In this document: one piece after another, positions 1 to 7,333 of the stretch | Layout: the number at the start of each line of letters is the position of its first letter | Numbering within the stretch: the stretch's first letter is position 1 | Assembly: GCA_027063545.1 (NCBI GenBank) | Contig: JAMORN010000122.1 | Location: 1 to 8,300 of the forward strand | Direction: 5' to 3' | DNA from: a bacterium | GTDB taxonomy: Bacteria; JAMORN01 | DNA length: 8,300 bases | Made by a program: the position numbers and the translations under genes | The notes under the pieces: generated by a model | What the model was told of the DNA's origin: nothing | The model's database searches: none | What the model saw: the letters and a program-made list of their open reading frames with translations, nothing else

Positions 1-1
1 A

Positions 2-94
2 ACTACTAAGGATATATTAGGAGAAAAAGAAGTTAATTGAAAAAAAGTTTATTTTGTTCCTAATTTTTTGATAGGAAAAATTTTAAATTTTTAG
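2..94 (+). CDS. 3' end of an unrecognised upstream gene (partial)
   Basis: An open frame enters from the left edge and ends at TAG 92-94. It gives 30 residues ending in KKVYFVPNFLIGKILNF, with one in-frame TGA read as Gly. The piece is too short to assign a family. It ends 17 bases before the next ATG on the same strand, with no terminator between, so it may share a transcript with the carboxypeptidase gene. It could also be a chance open frame, because only 30 codons are visible. Confidence 0.5.
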
Positions 95-111
95 TTAAAA
101 ATGGATAGTAA

Positions 112-1128
112 ATGTATTTTAATTGACTAACTTTATGAATAGTTGCACCATCTTGGTGACCAGCAAGATTTTATTCTAAAAGATTAGAAAAGTGTATAAA
201 AAATGCTAAAAAATTGAAATTTAAGCTTAAATTTATGAAACACTCTTTAAATAGTAATTGATATATTTCGGATTCTCCTCAAAATAGAGCAGAGGATATA
301 CATCAGGCTTTTGTTGATCCAGAAGTAGATATTGTAATGACTATGATATGAGGAAATCATTCTTTGCAAGTACTTAAATATTTAGATTATGATTTAATTA
401 AAAGAAACTTTAAACCTTTTGTTGGTTTTTCTGACATAACGGTGCTTCATTATGCAATAATTTCTCAAATATGAAAACAAACATATTATGGTCCAGCCTT
501 TATGACACAATTTTGAGATTTAAGAAAAGAATTAGTAAACTATACATTTTGATATTTTGAAAAAGTTGTTGTGAAAAAGCAAAGGAATGTAATAGTACAA
601 TCAAGTAAGTATTATATAGATGATTTTGTAGATTGGGCTGAAGAAAGCAGATATAGAAAGCTTTATGTTAATAAATGACAACGGTGGCTTAAAAGATGAA
701 AAGCAATTTGACAGATAATATGATGATGTATACCTTCATTGAATCGGGTATTAGGAACAAGATATTGGATAAGTCCAAAAGATAAGATATTTTTTATAGA
801 TATACCTGAAGGACATTGTAGAATAGATGAATGATTGGAGATTCCAGATGTAGATGCTTGTTTTGCACAATTAGATAATGTTGGATTATTTGACGAAATA
901 AAGGGATTGGTAATATCGATTCCTTATAGGTATACTGAGAAAATGAAAAAAGATTTTGAAGATTTGATTTTATATTATACGAGGTGAAAAGATTATCCTA
1001 TCTTGATGGATGTTAATATATGACATATAGATCCTATTGTAAGTATTCCATATTTGTCTAATGTTTTATTAGATTCAGAGAAAGATTTATTTGTTTTAAA
1101 TTGTGAAAAAACTTGAAAAGTAGGATAA
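112..1128 (+). CDS. LD-carboxypeptidase, peptidase family S66 (LdcA/MccF-like)
   Basis: The gene encodes 338 residues, a normal length for family S66, with about 17 in-frame TGA codons read as Gly. Known members are Ser-His-Glu serine peptidases. LdcA removes the terminal D-Ala from murein tetrapeptides during wall recycling, and MccF relatives cleave microcin C-type peptide-nucleotides. Visible family marks are the N-terminal GIVAPSWGPARF, MTMIGGNHS, the nucleophile motif GFSDIT (Ser107), GGCIPSLNRVLGT, CFAQLDNVGLFDEIKG, and PILMDVNIGHIDP carrying the catalytic His305. The position that normally holds the catalytic Glu (family pattern FLE) reads FFID, so Asp230 appears to replace it, with Glu233 close by. 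The ATG at 112 is chosen because it gives the usual short leader before the first beta strand; no strong Shine-Dalgarno precedes it. LdcA and MccF roles cannot be separated here. No signal peptide is visible, which fits a cytoplasmic enzyme. Confidence 0.93.
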
Positions 1129-1174
1129 AATTATTATAAGTCAATAGATACAATATAAATATTGAAACAAAAAC

Positions 1175-1214
1175 AAAACTCCTGGAAAGATGATAGAAAA
1201 TCCAGGAGTTTTTT
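1175..1214 (+). terminator. Rho-independent terminator after the carboxypeptidase gene
   Basis: A perfect 12-bp inverted repeat (aaaactcctgga at 1175-1186 and tccaggagtttt at 1201-1212) encloses a 14-base loop. It runs into six T residues (1209-1214). It lies 46 bases after the stop codon and separates the carboxypeptidase from the giant lipoprotein gene, so the latter needs its own promoter. Confidence 0.9.
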
Positions 1215-1228
1215 ATTGTAAAAAGATT

Positions 1229-1234
1229 TATAAT
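1229..1234 (+). promoter_or_regulatory. Candidate -10 box for the lipoprotein gene
   Basis: A perfect TATAAT sits 14 bases before the ATG at 1249, in the only gap between the terminator and the gene. No convincing -35 box lies 16-18 bases upstream, where the terminator stem and T-run are. A start about 7 bases after the box would leave a leader of under ten bases. GAGGG at 1243-1247 is one base from the ATG, too close for normal Shine-Dalgarno pairing. In such AT-rich DNA a chance match is possible. Confidence 0.4.
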
Positions 1235-1248
1235 ATAACAAAGAGGGA

Positions 1249-4200
1249 ATGGAAAAGAGGAAGGGTATAGAAAAAGGTAAGAGGCTAATATCTAGTGTAT
1301 TGATAGCGACAACTTTATTTACGAGTTGTTGATGATGAGGTGGATGATGAGGGTGAGGAGTTGAGGGAAGTAGTGTGGGAATAAGTGTGACGAATAGTGA
1401 TTTTCGAGGTAATCAGCAAAATATAGAAGATGAAGACAGTAAGATAGTGTATTGAAAAATAATAGATGATCCATTAGAAGGGTCAGAAGTAAGAATAAAG
1501 ACAGTAGATGGTTATACATTGTATGAGACGAGAACGGATGGAAGATGAGTATTTTGAGTAGATGTAGAGGAATTAAGAAAAAAATTAGATGAATTTTATG
1601 GGAAAGATGTAGATGTAAATAAGGTAAAGTTGGTAATAGAAGCAGAGGGGTGAGTAGAAATATATACTAGGGACAAATTTAAAGGTAGGATGATGACAAT
1701 AAAGTTAGAAGGAGAAGGTTTAGAAGATATTGTAGTAAATCCGTTATCAACAAAATTAGTAGAAGAGGTAAAGATTCAATGATATAGATTAACAGAGCTG
1801 AATAGGCAAATAGTAGAGCAAGTTATTAAGAATTTGCAGACGAAATATGGATATATGTATGATGTAGATGGAGATTGAAAAATAACGATAAAAGATTTTA
1901 ATAGATATGATCCAGATGAATATGATAGTGGATTAGAGGATAGTTTGAGAGATGAAGGATATTTTAAGAAATTAAAGAAGTGAGAGGAAAATATAGACAC
2001 TACAGAAGATAATTTTGAAAAAATAAGGGAAGTAGTAGAAAAGTTTATTAATACTAATGAGGATATAGATGACTCTAAAATAAAAGAGATAAAAAGTAAA
2101 GAAGAATTGATAAAGGAATTGGAGGCTAAATTGAAAAAGATAGAGGAAGAGATAGAAAGATTAAATAAGGAGATACAAGAGTTGAAAGATAAGTTAAACA
2201 ATGATTCTGGTAGTAAAGAGATATTGGAAGCGATAGAACAGTTGGATGCGAAGAGAGAGGAATTATTAGCAGAGATGTGAGAGATAAAATATTTGTTAAA
2301 TAAAGAGACTTTAACAGAAGAAGAGATAAAGGAGGCAATATGATTAATTAATTGAAACAGAGTGAAAAGGATAACAAGGGGTGTGAGTTATGGAGTATAT
2401 AGATTAGTTAAAGGGGAAGAAAATTTAGAAAATAAGAAAGAAGAACTAGCCAAGCAGTTAAATAATTTGGAAAAGATAAAGGAGGTGTTAGAGGGAGAGA
2501 TAGAAAATATAAAGGAAAATATAGAGAAATTAGGAAAAGAAATTCAGGATAAAGAAATTCAGGATAAAGAAATTCAGATTAAAGAGATAGAAAAAGGAGT
2601 TGAGCAGATAAATAGTCAGATAAAAGATTTAGAGGAAGAGTTGAAGAGATACGAAGAAGATAGAGCTAAAGCTAAAGAGTATTTAGATAGACGGAATAGA
2701 TTGTTAGCTCAAATAGAAGATGTAAAAGAGAATATGGATTATTGGTTTGAAGAAGATGGTAAATACTCTGAAGAATATTTTGATAAGAGACGAGAGTTGG
2801 GTATATTGGATAGTATACCAGGATGATATGAATATAAGTTTTTTGAAAAAAGATGGGAATATAAGGGTTATAATATATTGGTGGAATGATATAGACAAAA
2901 TAGAGATACCCAAACTCCATTTATACTTGTATTATATATAAATTGAGAAAGAAGAGATAGTGAAACGTTATATGTAGAGAATATTTCTGAGGTTAGCAAT
3001 AAAGTTAGTTGATATAACGATTATATAAAGGTAATGATAGACTGGGATATAGCATACGAAAAATATAAAGACTATAAAGTTAGATATGATAAATTGATAA
3101 ATCAGAAAGAAGAGCTAAAAGAAGAGATTTTAAGATTTGTAAAAAAATATGAAAAAGAAGATTGAACATATTATTCGATACCGGAGTTAATAAATAGAAC
3201 TAAAGAAGAAATAAGTAATAGAAGAAAGGAAAAGGATGATAAATTAAGTCTGATAAGAAGGATAAAAGAAGATAAAGAGAGGTTAAAGTCAAAAATGGAA
3301 CAGTTAAAGGAGGAATTAGAACAAAAGAGAAGAGAATTATTAGAGATACAAGAAAAGATAAATAAGATAAAAGAGAAATTAACGCAGTATCAAGTGATAG
3401 TGAAGGAAGAAATGACTAATATAGAGGATTATCTTGCATTTTCAGCAAATAGTAATTTAGAAGAAATTACAAATCAGATTAAGGATAAAGAAGAACAAAA
3501 AAAAGAGTATCAGAAACAAGAAGAGAGTATAAAAAATCAAATAGAGAAGAATAGATTAACAAATGAATTAAGACAGGATGATCCGTTATATTATGATGAA
3601 AATAAAAGAGAGTATATTTATGATATAAATCAAATACCATCGAATCCTACGAGGCTTATAGGGTGATTAAGATATTGAAGTGAATGATATATGAGGACAC
3701 CATATACAATATATATAAAATATGGGATAAATGGTGATGGTAGTAATTATCCTGCGAAGGTATGGGTAGAATATGTAGATGGGGAAGGGGTGAAGATATA
3801 TAAGGAGGAGATAGTGAACAATTATGAGTATAAGGAGTATATAAAATGGAAGTTGAAGGAGGAGATAGAGAATAAGTTGAGATCTCAGTTTGTAGAGGAG
3901 GGACAGTTGAATGTAGGTTGAGAAAAGGTAAGGTATTGGATAAGAAAGGATGATAGTTGAAAATGTTGGGGATGGTATGAGTGGAGGGATATTTTATATA
4001 GAATTAAATGATTTTTGGACAAAAAAGGACTGATAAAGCAGATAGAGACAGAAGTTTTAAATATGCAAAAAGAGCTAAAGGAAGAAACAACAGAGATAAA
4101 TATATATGATTATTTTAGATGGTGATGGATGTGATTTAAAGATGAATTAGGAATATATAATTTAGATATACCAATGTGATATTGTAAAGTAGAATGAAAA

Positions 4201-5304
4201 TATGAAAATATAAGAGAAGAGTACATGAAAGGTATGGAGCAAGTAGTAAATGATGATGAGATAAAGAAGGAGATGAAAGATATAATAATAGAAATGTGAA
4301 ATAAAATATGAAAATGATATAAAGATGGTTTAAAGGATAGTATAAAAGATACTTTCGATGTTTTGTGAACGATTGAAGGTTTGGCAGAAATAGCGGAATG
4401 AACTTGGAATTGAATGGTAGAATGTGTAGGTATAAGTATAGATTTGGCAGGTAGTACTGTGTTTAGTGGAATAGAAAAATTATGTTGATGGATAGGAAAT
4501 AGTTGGTGTGAAGAGAAGGCGAGAACATATAGAGAGACATTTGAATGGAATTTGCAAGTGAAAGATGAAGAAATAAAGAGAGTGATAGATGAAGTTAAAT
4601 GGTTTCTAACGGAATTAGATATAGATATAAAGGATGAAGAGATTTGATATGTATGAGGTTATACAACGTGAGTATTAGTATGATGAGCGTTAGTATGAAG
4701 TATAACAAAACAACCTAGTGTAGTTAGAGCTGTTATGATGAGAGTATTATGAAGAAATAAAGTAATAGTGAAGATAATTAAAAGAGCGATTAGAAAGAAA
4801 GATTATGGATGGATAAAGAAGAATAAATTGAGATTAGAGCAATTATTATGAGTGGAAGATAGTGGTAGATTATGGGAGGTAGGTATGGAGATATTTAAGA
4901 AAATGGAGAAGAATGAGATATTAGACTATATAAAGCAGTTAAAAGAGATAAAATCTTGAGAAGACTTGATAAATGTAGCAAGAAGAGTAGAGTATAGATT
5001 AGATCCAAGGATAGAGTGATGAGCGATAAAGGTGAAATGAGATTATGGATGAGCATGGAATATAATAGGGAAATTGGAGAAGAGTGGATGGAGATATTTA
5101 GAGAAAGAATCGGATAATTTTAGATGAGTAATAGTATATGAGAGTCCGAATGGGAGGTGGAAAGTGAATTTAAGGGAAGTGAGTAATAGTGAGGAGAAAT
5201 TTGAAAGAGCAGGGTATAAGGTAGAAGCTACAATAGATGTGATTGAGATTAAATGAAGTGATAAATATAAAACGGAAATAAAATTTATAATGTTAAAGGA
5301 ATAA
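1249..5304 (+). CDS. Giant coiled-coil surface lipoprotein with pretoxin-like and C-terminal effector-like modules
   Basis: One uninterrupted frame of 1351 residues with about 53 TGA codons read as Gly; it ends at TAA. Residues 1-27 form a lipoprotein signal (basic n-region, hydrophobic core, lipobox LFTSC, Cys27), then ten Gly. Residues 66-104 resemble a carboxypeptidase-regulatory-like beta fold (G-x-I-x-D-x-PLEGSEV, then TRTDGRGVF), followed by a VNPLSTKLVEEV stretch typical of such lipoproteins. Residues 205-216 (DVDGDGKITIKD) are a canonical EF-hand/dockerin Ca2+ loop. Strong coiled coils lie at roughly 285-350, 385-500 and 605-765, separated by beta-rich domains near 524-603 and 797-930. 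Residues 1023-1090 are amphipathic and Trp/Gly/Cys-rich, and 1133-1152 is a Gly-rich hydrophobic segment (GYVGGYTTGVLVGGALVG); both resemble the pretoxin region of polymorphic toxins. Residues about 1155-1351 form a charged globular domain I do not recognise. The next gene starts 4 bases later, and a decayed copy of this C-terminal domain lies behind it. Effector function is inferred; adhesin or stalk is the alternative. The frame and lipoprotein nature are secure. Confidence 0.9.
2536..2580 (+). repeat. Three 15-bp tandem repeats inside the coiled coil
   Basis: Three direct copies of aaagaaattcaggat occur, the first two identical and the third with two changes at its end. They encode KEIQD-KEIQD-KEIQI at residues 430-444 of the giant lipoprotein, and the following KEIEK may be a more diverged fourth unit. 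The unit keeps the frame, so copy-number change would lengthen the stalk rather than switch the gene off. Five residues is not a heptad, so each unit would shift the coiled-coil register. Confidence 0.85.
5296..5300 (+). promoter_or_regulatory. Ribosome binding site for the 188-residue gene
   Basis: AAGGA lies 8 bases before the ATG at 5309 and is embedded in the last codons of the giant lipoprotein gene. This is the only well-spaced Shine-Dalgarno seen among the genes of this window. It supports the start at 5309 and translation coupled to the upstream gene. Confidence 0.6.
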
Positions 5305-5308
5305 GACT

Positions 5309-5875
5309 ATGGAAAGTAGATATAAATTTTTAGAAAATCCATTTGATAAGAATAATAGTTTAGAGGAAGAATATATACATTATAGGTCAGTAATAGAATA
5401 CAAATTAAATAATGGGGAAATACCTTATTTAGATTGGTGGATAATATTTTTTCAGAGGAAACTAAAAAAAATGGGGATAGATTATAGAAGAGATGTAGAT
5501 ATATTGCCTTATGTATTAGAATATATCTGAGAGCTAATAAAGGAGAAGAAGGTGAAGGTGAATAAGATAGGGATAGAGGAGTATGATGAGCCTAGGAAGG
5601 AGAAGGTGAAGGTAGGGATAGATCCGGATACATGAGAAGATATAATAAAGGAAGTGGAAGTAAGATTTAGGCGGATAGATGAATGAGTATTAGATCCGTG
5701 TGAGATAGAGGATGAAAAGGAGTTAGAGAGAAAGGTAGAGGAATGGAAGAGTAAAACATATGAGTTATATAAGTATTTATTGAAAAAATATGGCAATGAT
5801 GCTGCGGAATATCTGTTATATATTTTGGAAATAAGAAGGACTACATGTTATGAATGAGAGATAAGGATAGAGTAG
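5309..5875 (+). CDS. Unknown soluble protein coupled to the giant lipoprotein; candidate immunity protein
   Basis: The gene encodes 188 residues with four TGA codons read as Gly and stop TAG 5873-5875. I do not recognise a family. The N-terminal third (about 1-75) looks helical and includes a Trp/aromatic-rich stretch (PYLDWWIIFFQRKL). The middle (about 78-120) looks like charged beta hairpins (KEKKVKVNKIGIEEY, then EKVKVGIDPDTGED). The C-terminal part (about 135-180) is helical and acidic. No signal peptide, lipobox or membrane segment is visible, so it is probably cytoplasmic. It starts 4 bases after the lipoprotein stop and shares that gene's purine-rich, ATA-using codon style, so the two are one transcription unit. 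A small soluble gene directly behind a pretoxin-like C-terminus is the usual position of an immunity gene; that role is inferred only. Under the standard code only the first 73 residues would be called. Confidence 0.88.
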
Positions 5876-5899
5876 GCCTATGAAAGAGGCTTTTTTTTT
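5876..5899 (+). terminator. Probable short Rho-independent terminator
   Basis: GCCT (5876-5879) pairs with AGGC (5887-5890) around a 7-base loop, and nine T residues follow (5891-5899). The stem can be extended by a G-T and an A-T pair using the last bases of the stop codon. The stem is short but GC-rich for this genome, and it directly follows the TAG, so it plausibly ends the lipoprotein transcript. Confidence 0.6.
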
Positions 5900-6253
5900 G
5901 AGTTAAAATTAGGAATCAAATATATAGAATTCAGATGAAATGTAAAACTAAGTATAGCAGAAGCTAGGTTAATGTTAGAAGCAATAAGAGATCAACTTTT
6001 GCAAACATTAAAAGGTATAAATGATATAAAAGATGTGAAAGACTTAATAAGATTAGCAGAAAAATATCAATATCTGGATCCATTGATAGAAAAGAACGTG
6101 ATATTTGTAAAATGAGATGAGGAATGAGCAATAAAGATAATAGAAAAATTTAGCTACTTTTTTATTGTGATGAAGAGGATTATTTTAAATGAATGAAAGT
6201 TTTTCAAAATTAATCGTAAGATTTCAAGAGAAGTGTACCACTTTAAGAAATAA
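5900..6253 (+). pseudogene. Decayed partial copy of the C-terminal module of the giant lipoprotein
   Basis: An open frame (four TGA as Gly, TAA 6251-6253) lies behind the terminator, in the same phase as the 188-residue gene but after its TAG. Its first ATG is at 5972. Nucleotides 6041-6151 align with residues 1239-1276 of the giant lipoprotein: by hand, about 20 of 37 positions are identical with one gap, including DLI..A, LDP.IE, VKGD, GA and II.K. TGA-coded glycines are shared at VKGD and before the Ala. Beyond this the copy lacks about a dozen residues, then seems to rejoin at NEGKFFKIN versus PNGRWKVN, and it ends early. It has no signal peptide, stalk or obvious ribosome site. It looks like a headless relic, comparable to orphan C-terminal modules at CDI and Rhs loci. 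Expression as a small protein from 5972 cannot be excluded. Confidence 0.72.
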
Positions 6254-6341
6254 GATTAATTCTAGTATTAAAGAACACTTTATAAGCAGTTAAAAAGTTG
6301 TATATTTTTCTAGGCATTAAGTTTATTATATGTTAATATTA

Positions 6342-6421
6342 TGCACCATCAAGATTTTTGTTTTCATTGTAGTTGGTTGTTAGGTGTTAAATATTTTTAT
6401 TTTATTTATCTTGGTGGTGCA
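6342..6421 (+). repeat. 14-bp inverted repeat with 52-base loop (RNA hairpin candidate)
   Basis: tgcaccatcaagat (6342-6355) faces atcttggtggtgca (6408-6421). Thirteen pairs are Watson-Crick, and the only exception (6349 with 6414) is a U-G wobble in a + strand transcript but an A-C clash in a - strand one. This suggests a + strand RNA structure. The arms are GC-richer than their surroundings. No T-run follows directly, so it is not a standard terminator. It could be a 3'-end stabiliser, a small RNA, a protein-binding site or the remnant ends of a small element. Confidence 0.6.
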
Positions 6422-6457
6422 CTTCAAATTTTATTTAGATTAGCTTTTTCTAAATAT

Positions 6458-6485
6458 TTGACAATTTTTTTAAAATAATTATAAA
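6458..6485 (+). promoter_or_regulatory. Sigma70-type promoter for the downstream gene pair
   Basis: A perfect -35 TTGACA (6458-6463) is followed after 16 bases by TATAAA (6480-6485), five of six matches to the -10 consensus. Transcription would start near 6492, giving a leader of about 33 bases before the ATG at 6525. The position, alone in the gap before a two-gene run, supports it. Confidence 0.65.
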
Positions 6486-6524
6486 TAAATTAATGAAGAT
6501 TTTAAAAATTTAACTAATTTTGCT

Positions 6525-7319
6525 ATGTCAGAATTACAAAAAAATCAAGAAATTGAAAGACAACCTGAGACAAAAAAAAGTAAAATTTTTGGGATTAAAA
6601 AACAATTAGCAGCACTTTTAGCAGCAATATGAATATGAGTTTCAGGAGCAGTTGATAATGTAGGAAAGGTGATAATACCTTCAGCGTACGGAACTGAGGT
6701 TAAAACTTATAAACAGATAGAAGATAAGTTGAAGAATTTACAGCCTTGACATTTTTTGATAGTAAAATTATCTTCTAATGAATTAAAGGAATTAAAGAAG
6801 GATTTAAAAGATTGATATGAAATTTCTGTTCTAAAAGATGGAAGAGTAAAAATTATTAGAGTGAAAGAAAAAGGAAATGAGAAAGATTTGTTAAGTTGAT
6901 TAGATAATTTATCTATGTCAGATGATGAATTGAAGCAAATATCATGATTAGATAAATTAGAAAAAAAAGTTTCTCATATAGAAAGATTAGCGATAATGAG
7001 TCCGACACGGAGTATAGATTTGGTGGTATGAAAGTTTGAAGAATTATTTAAACAAAAAAAATATGATGAAATAATTAAATTGTTGAAAGATGCTTATAAA
7101 GCAAATAGTGTAGAAAGTTCTTATGTAGATAGAAAAGAGTGAGAATTATATTTTTGAAAGGATAAACAAGGATGAGTTTGGAAAAATTTTATAGAGATGA
7201 CAGAAAAAAGATTAAAGACTGTATCTGATAAAGGTGAAAAAAAGAAGTTGGAGGAAATTTTAAACTTATTAAAAAATATAAGAGAAATAGTAAAATTTAA
7301 AGATTATGATTTAGCATAG
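6525..7319 (+). CDS. Unrecognised protein with one N-terminal membrane segment or signal peptide
   Basis: The gene encodes 264 residues with ten TGA codons read as Gly and stop TAG. Residues 1-26 are hydrophilic and end in a basic run (KKSKIFGIKK). Residues 27-43 (QLAALLAAIGIGVSGAV) form a hydrophobic segment, either a membrane anchor or a long-leader signal peptide; no lipobox Cys follows. The rest is charged and mostly helical, with a Lys/Leu-rich body and repeated K-x-L-K-x-L-like helices near 64-80 and at the C-terminus. I recognise no enzymatic motif. It would be exported or anchored with its bulk outside. No Shine-Dalgarno is visible before the ATG, but a good promoter lies 40 bases upstream and the next gene starts 14 bases after the stop. 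Under the standard code the gene is broken into short pieces. Confidence 0.82.
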
Positions 7320-7333
7320 TTAGATTTTTTCTC

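Larger units (their letters stand above)
6254..6524. other. Intergenic region with hairpin and promoter, no gene seen
   Basis: These 271 very AT-rich bases contain frequent TAA/TAG in all + frames and no coding pattern. They hold the inverted repeat at 6342-6421 and the promoter at 6458-6485, listed separately. No second small gene that could be the partner of the decayed C-terminal copy is present here. A six-codon ATG frame at 6493 is considered chance. Confidence 0.7.

Noticed and set aside
145-158. Hairpin CACCA-TCT-TGGTG sharing words with the inverted repeat at 6342-6421
   Set aside because: It encodes the conserved APSWG motif of the carboxypeptidase, so the similarity is most likely coincidence.
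524-930. Possible duplication of the beta-rich domains near residues 524-603 and 797-930 of the lipoprotein
   Set aside because: A resemblance around YINGE and YVDGE is visible by eye but too weak to claim without an alignment; the coordinates given are residue numbers in the 1249 gene.
1319-2338. Open frames on the - strand opposite the giant lipoprotein
   Set aside because: Their products are low-complexity Ser/Leu/Phe/Ile strings, the mirror of a purine-rich Lys/Glu coiled-coil gene, and the + strand frame is continuous and motif-bearing.
2672-2941. Short open frames on both strands near 2700-2940
   Set aside because: They overlap the lipoprotein gene out of phase and show no ribosome site or domain; they are shadows.
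2362-3921. Three separate small + strand genes starting at 2362, 3295 and 3691
   Set aside because: All are in the same frame and are joined once TGA is read as Gly; they are pieces of the 1351-residue gene.
5509-5796. 95-residue open frame on the - strand
   Set aside because: It lies opposite the 188-residue gene and has the same Ser/Phe/Thr-rich shadow composition.
6493-6513. Six-codon leader peptide frame before the 6525 gene
   Set aside because: It has no ribosome site, no regulatory codon run and no alternative hairpins; it is expected by chance in such AT-rich sequence.
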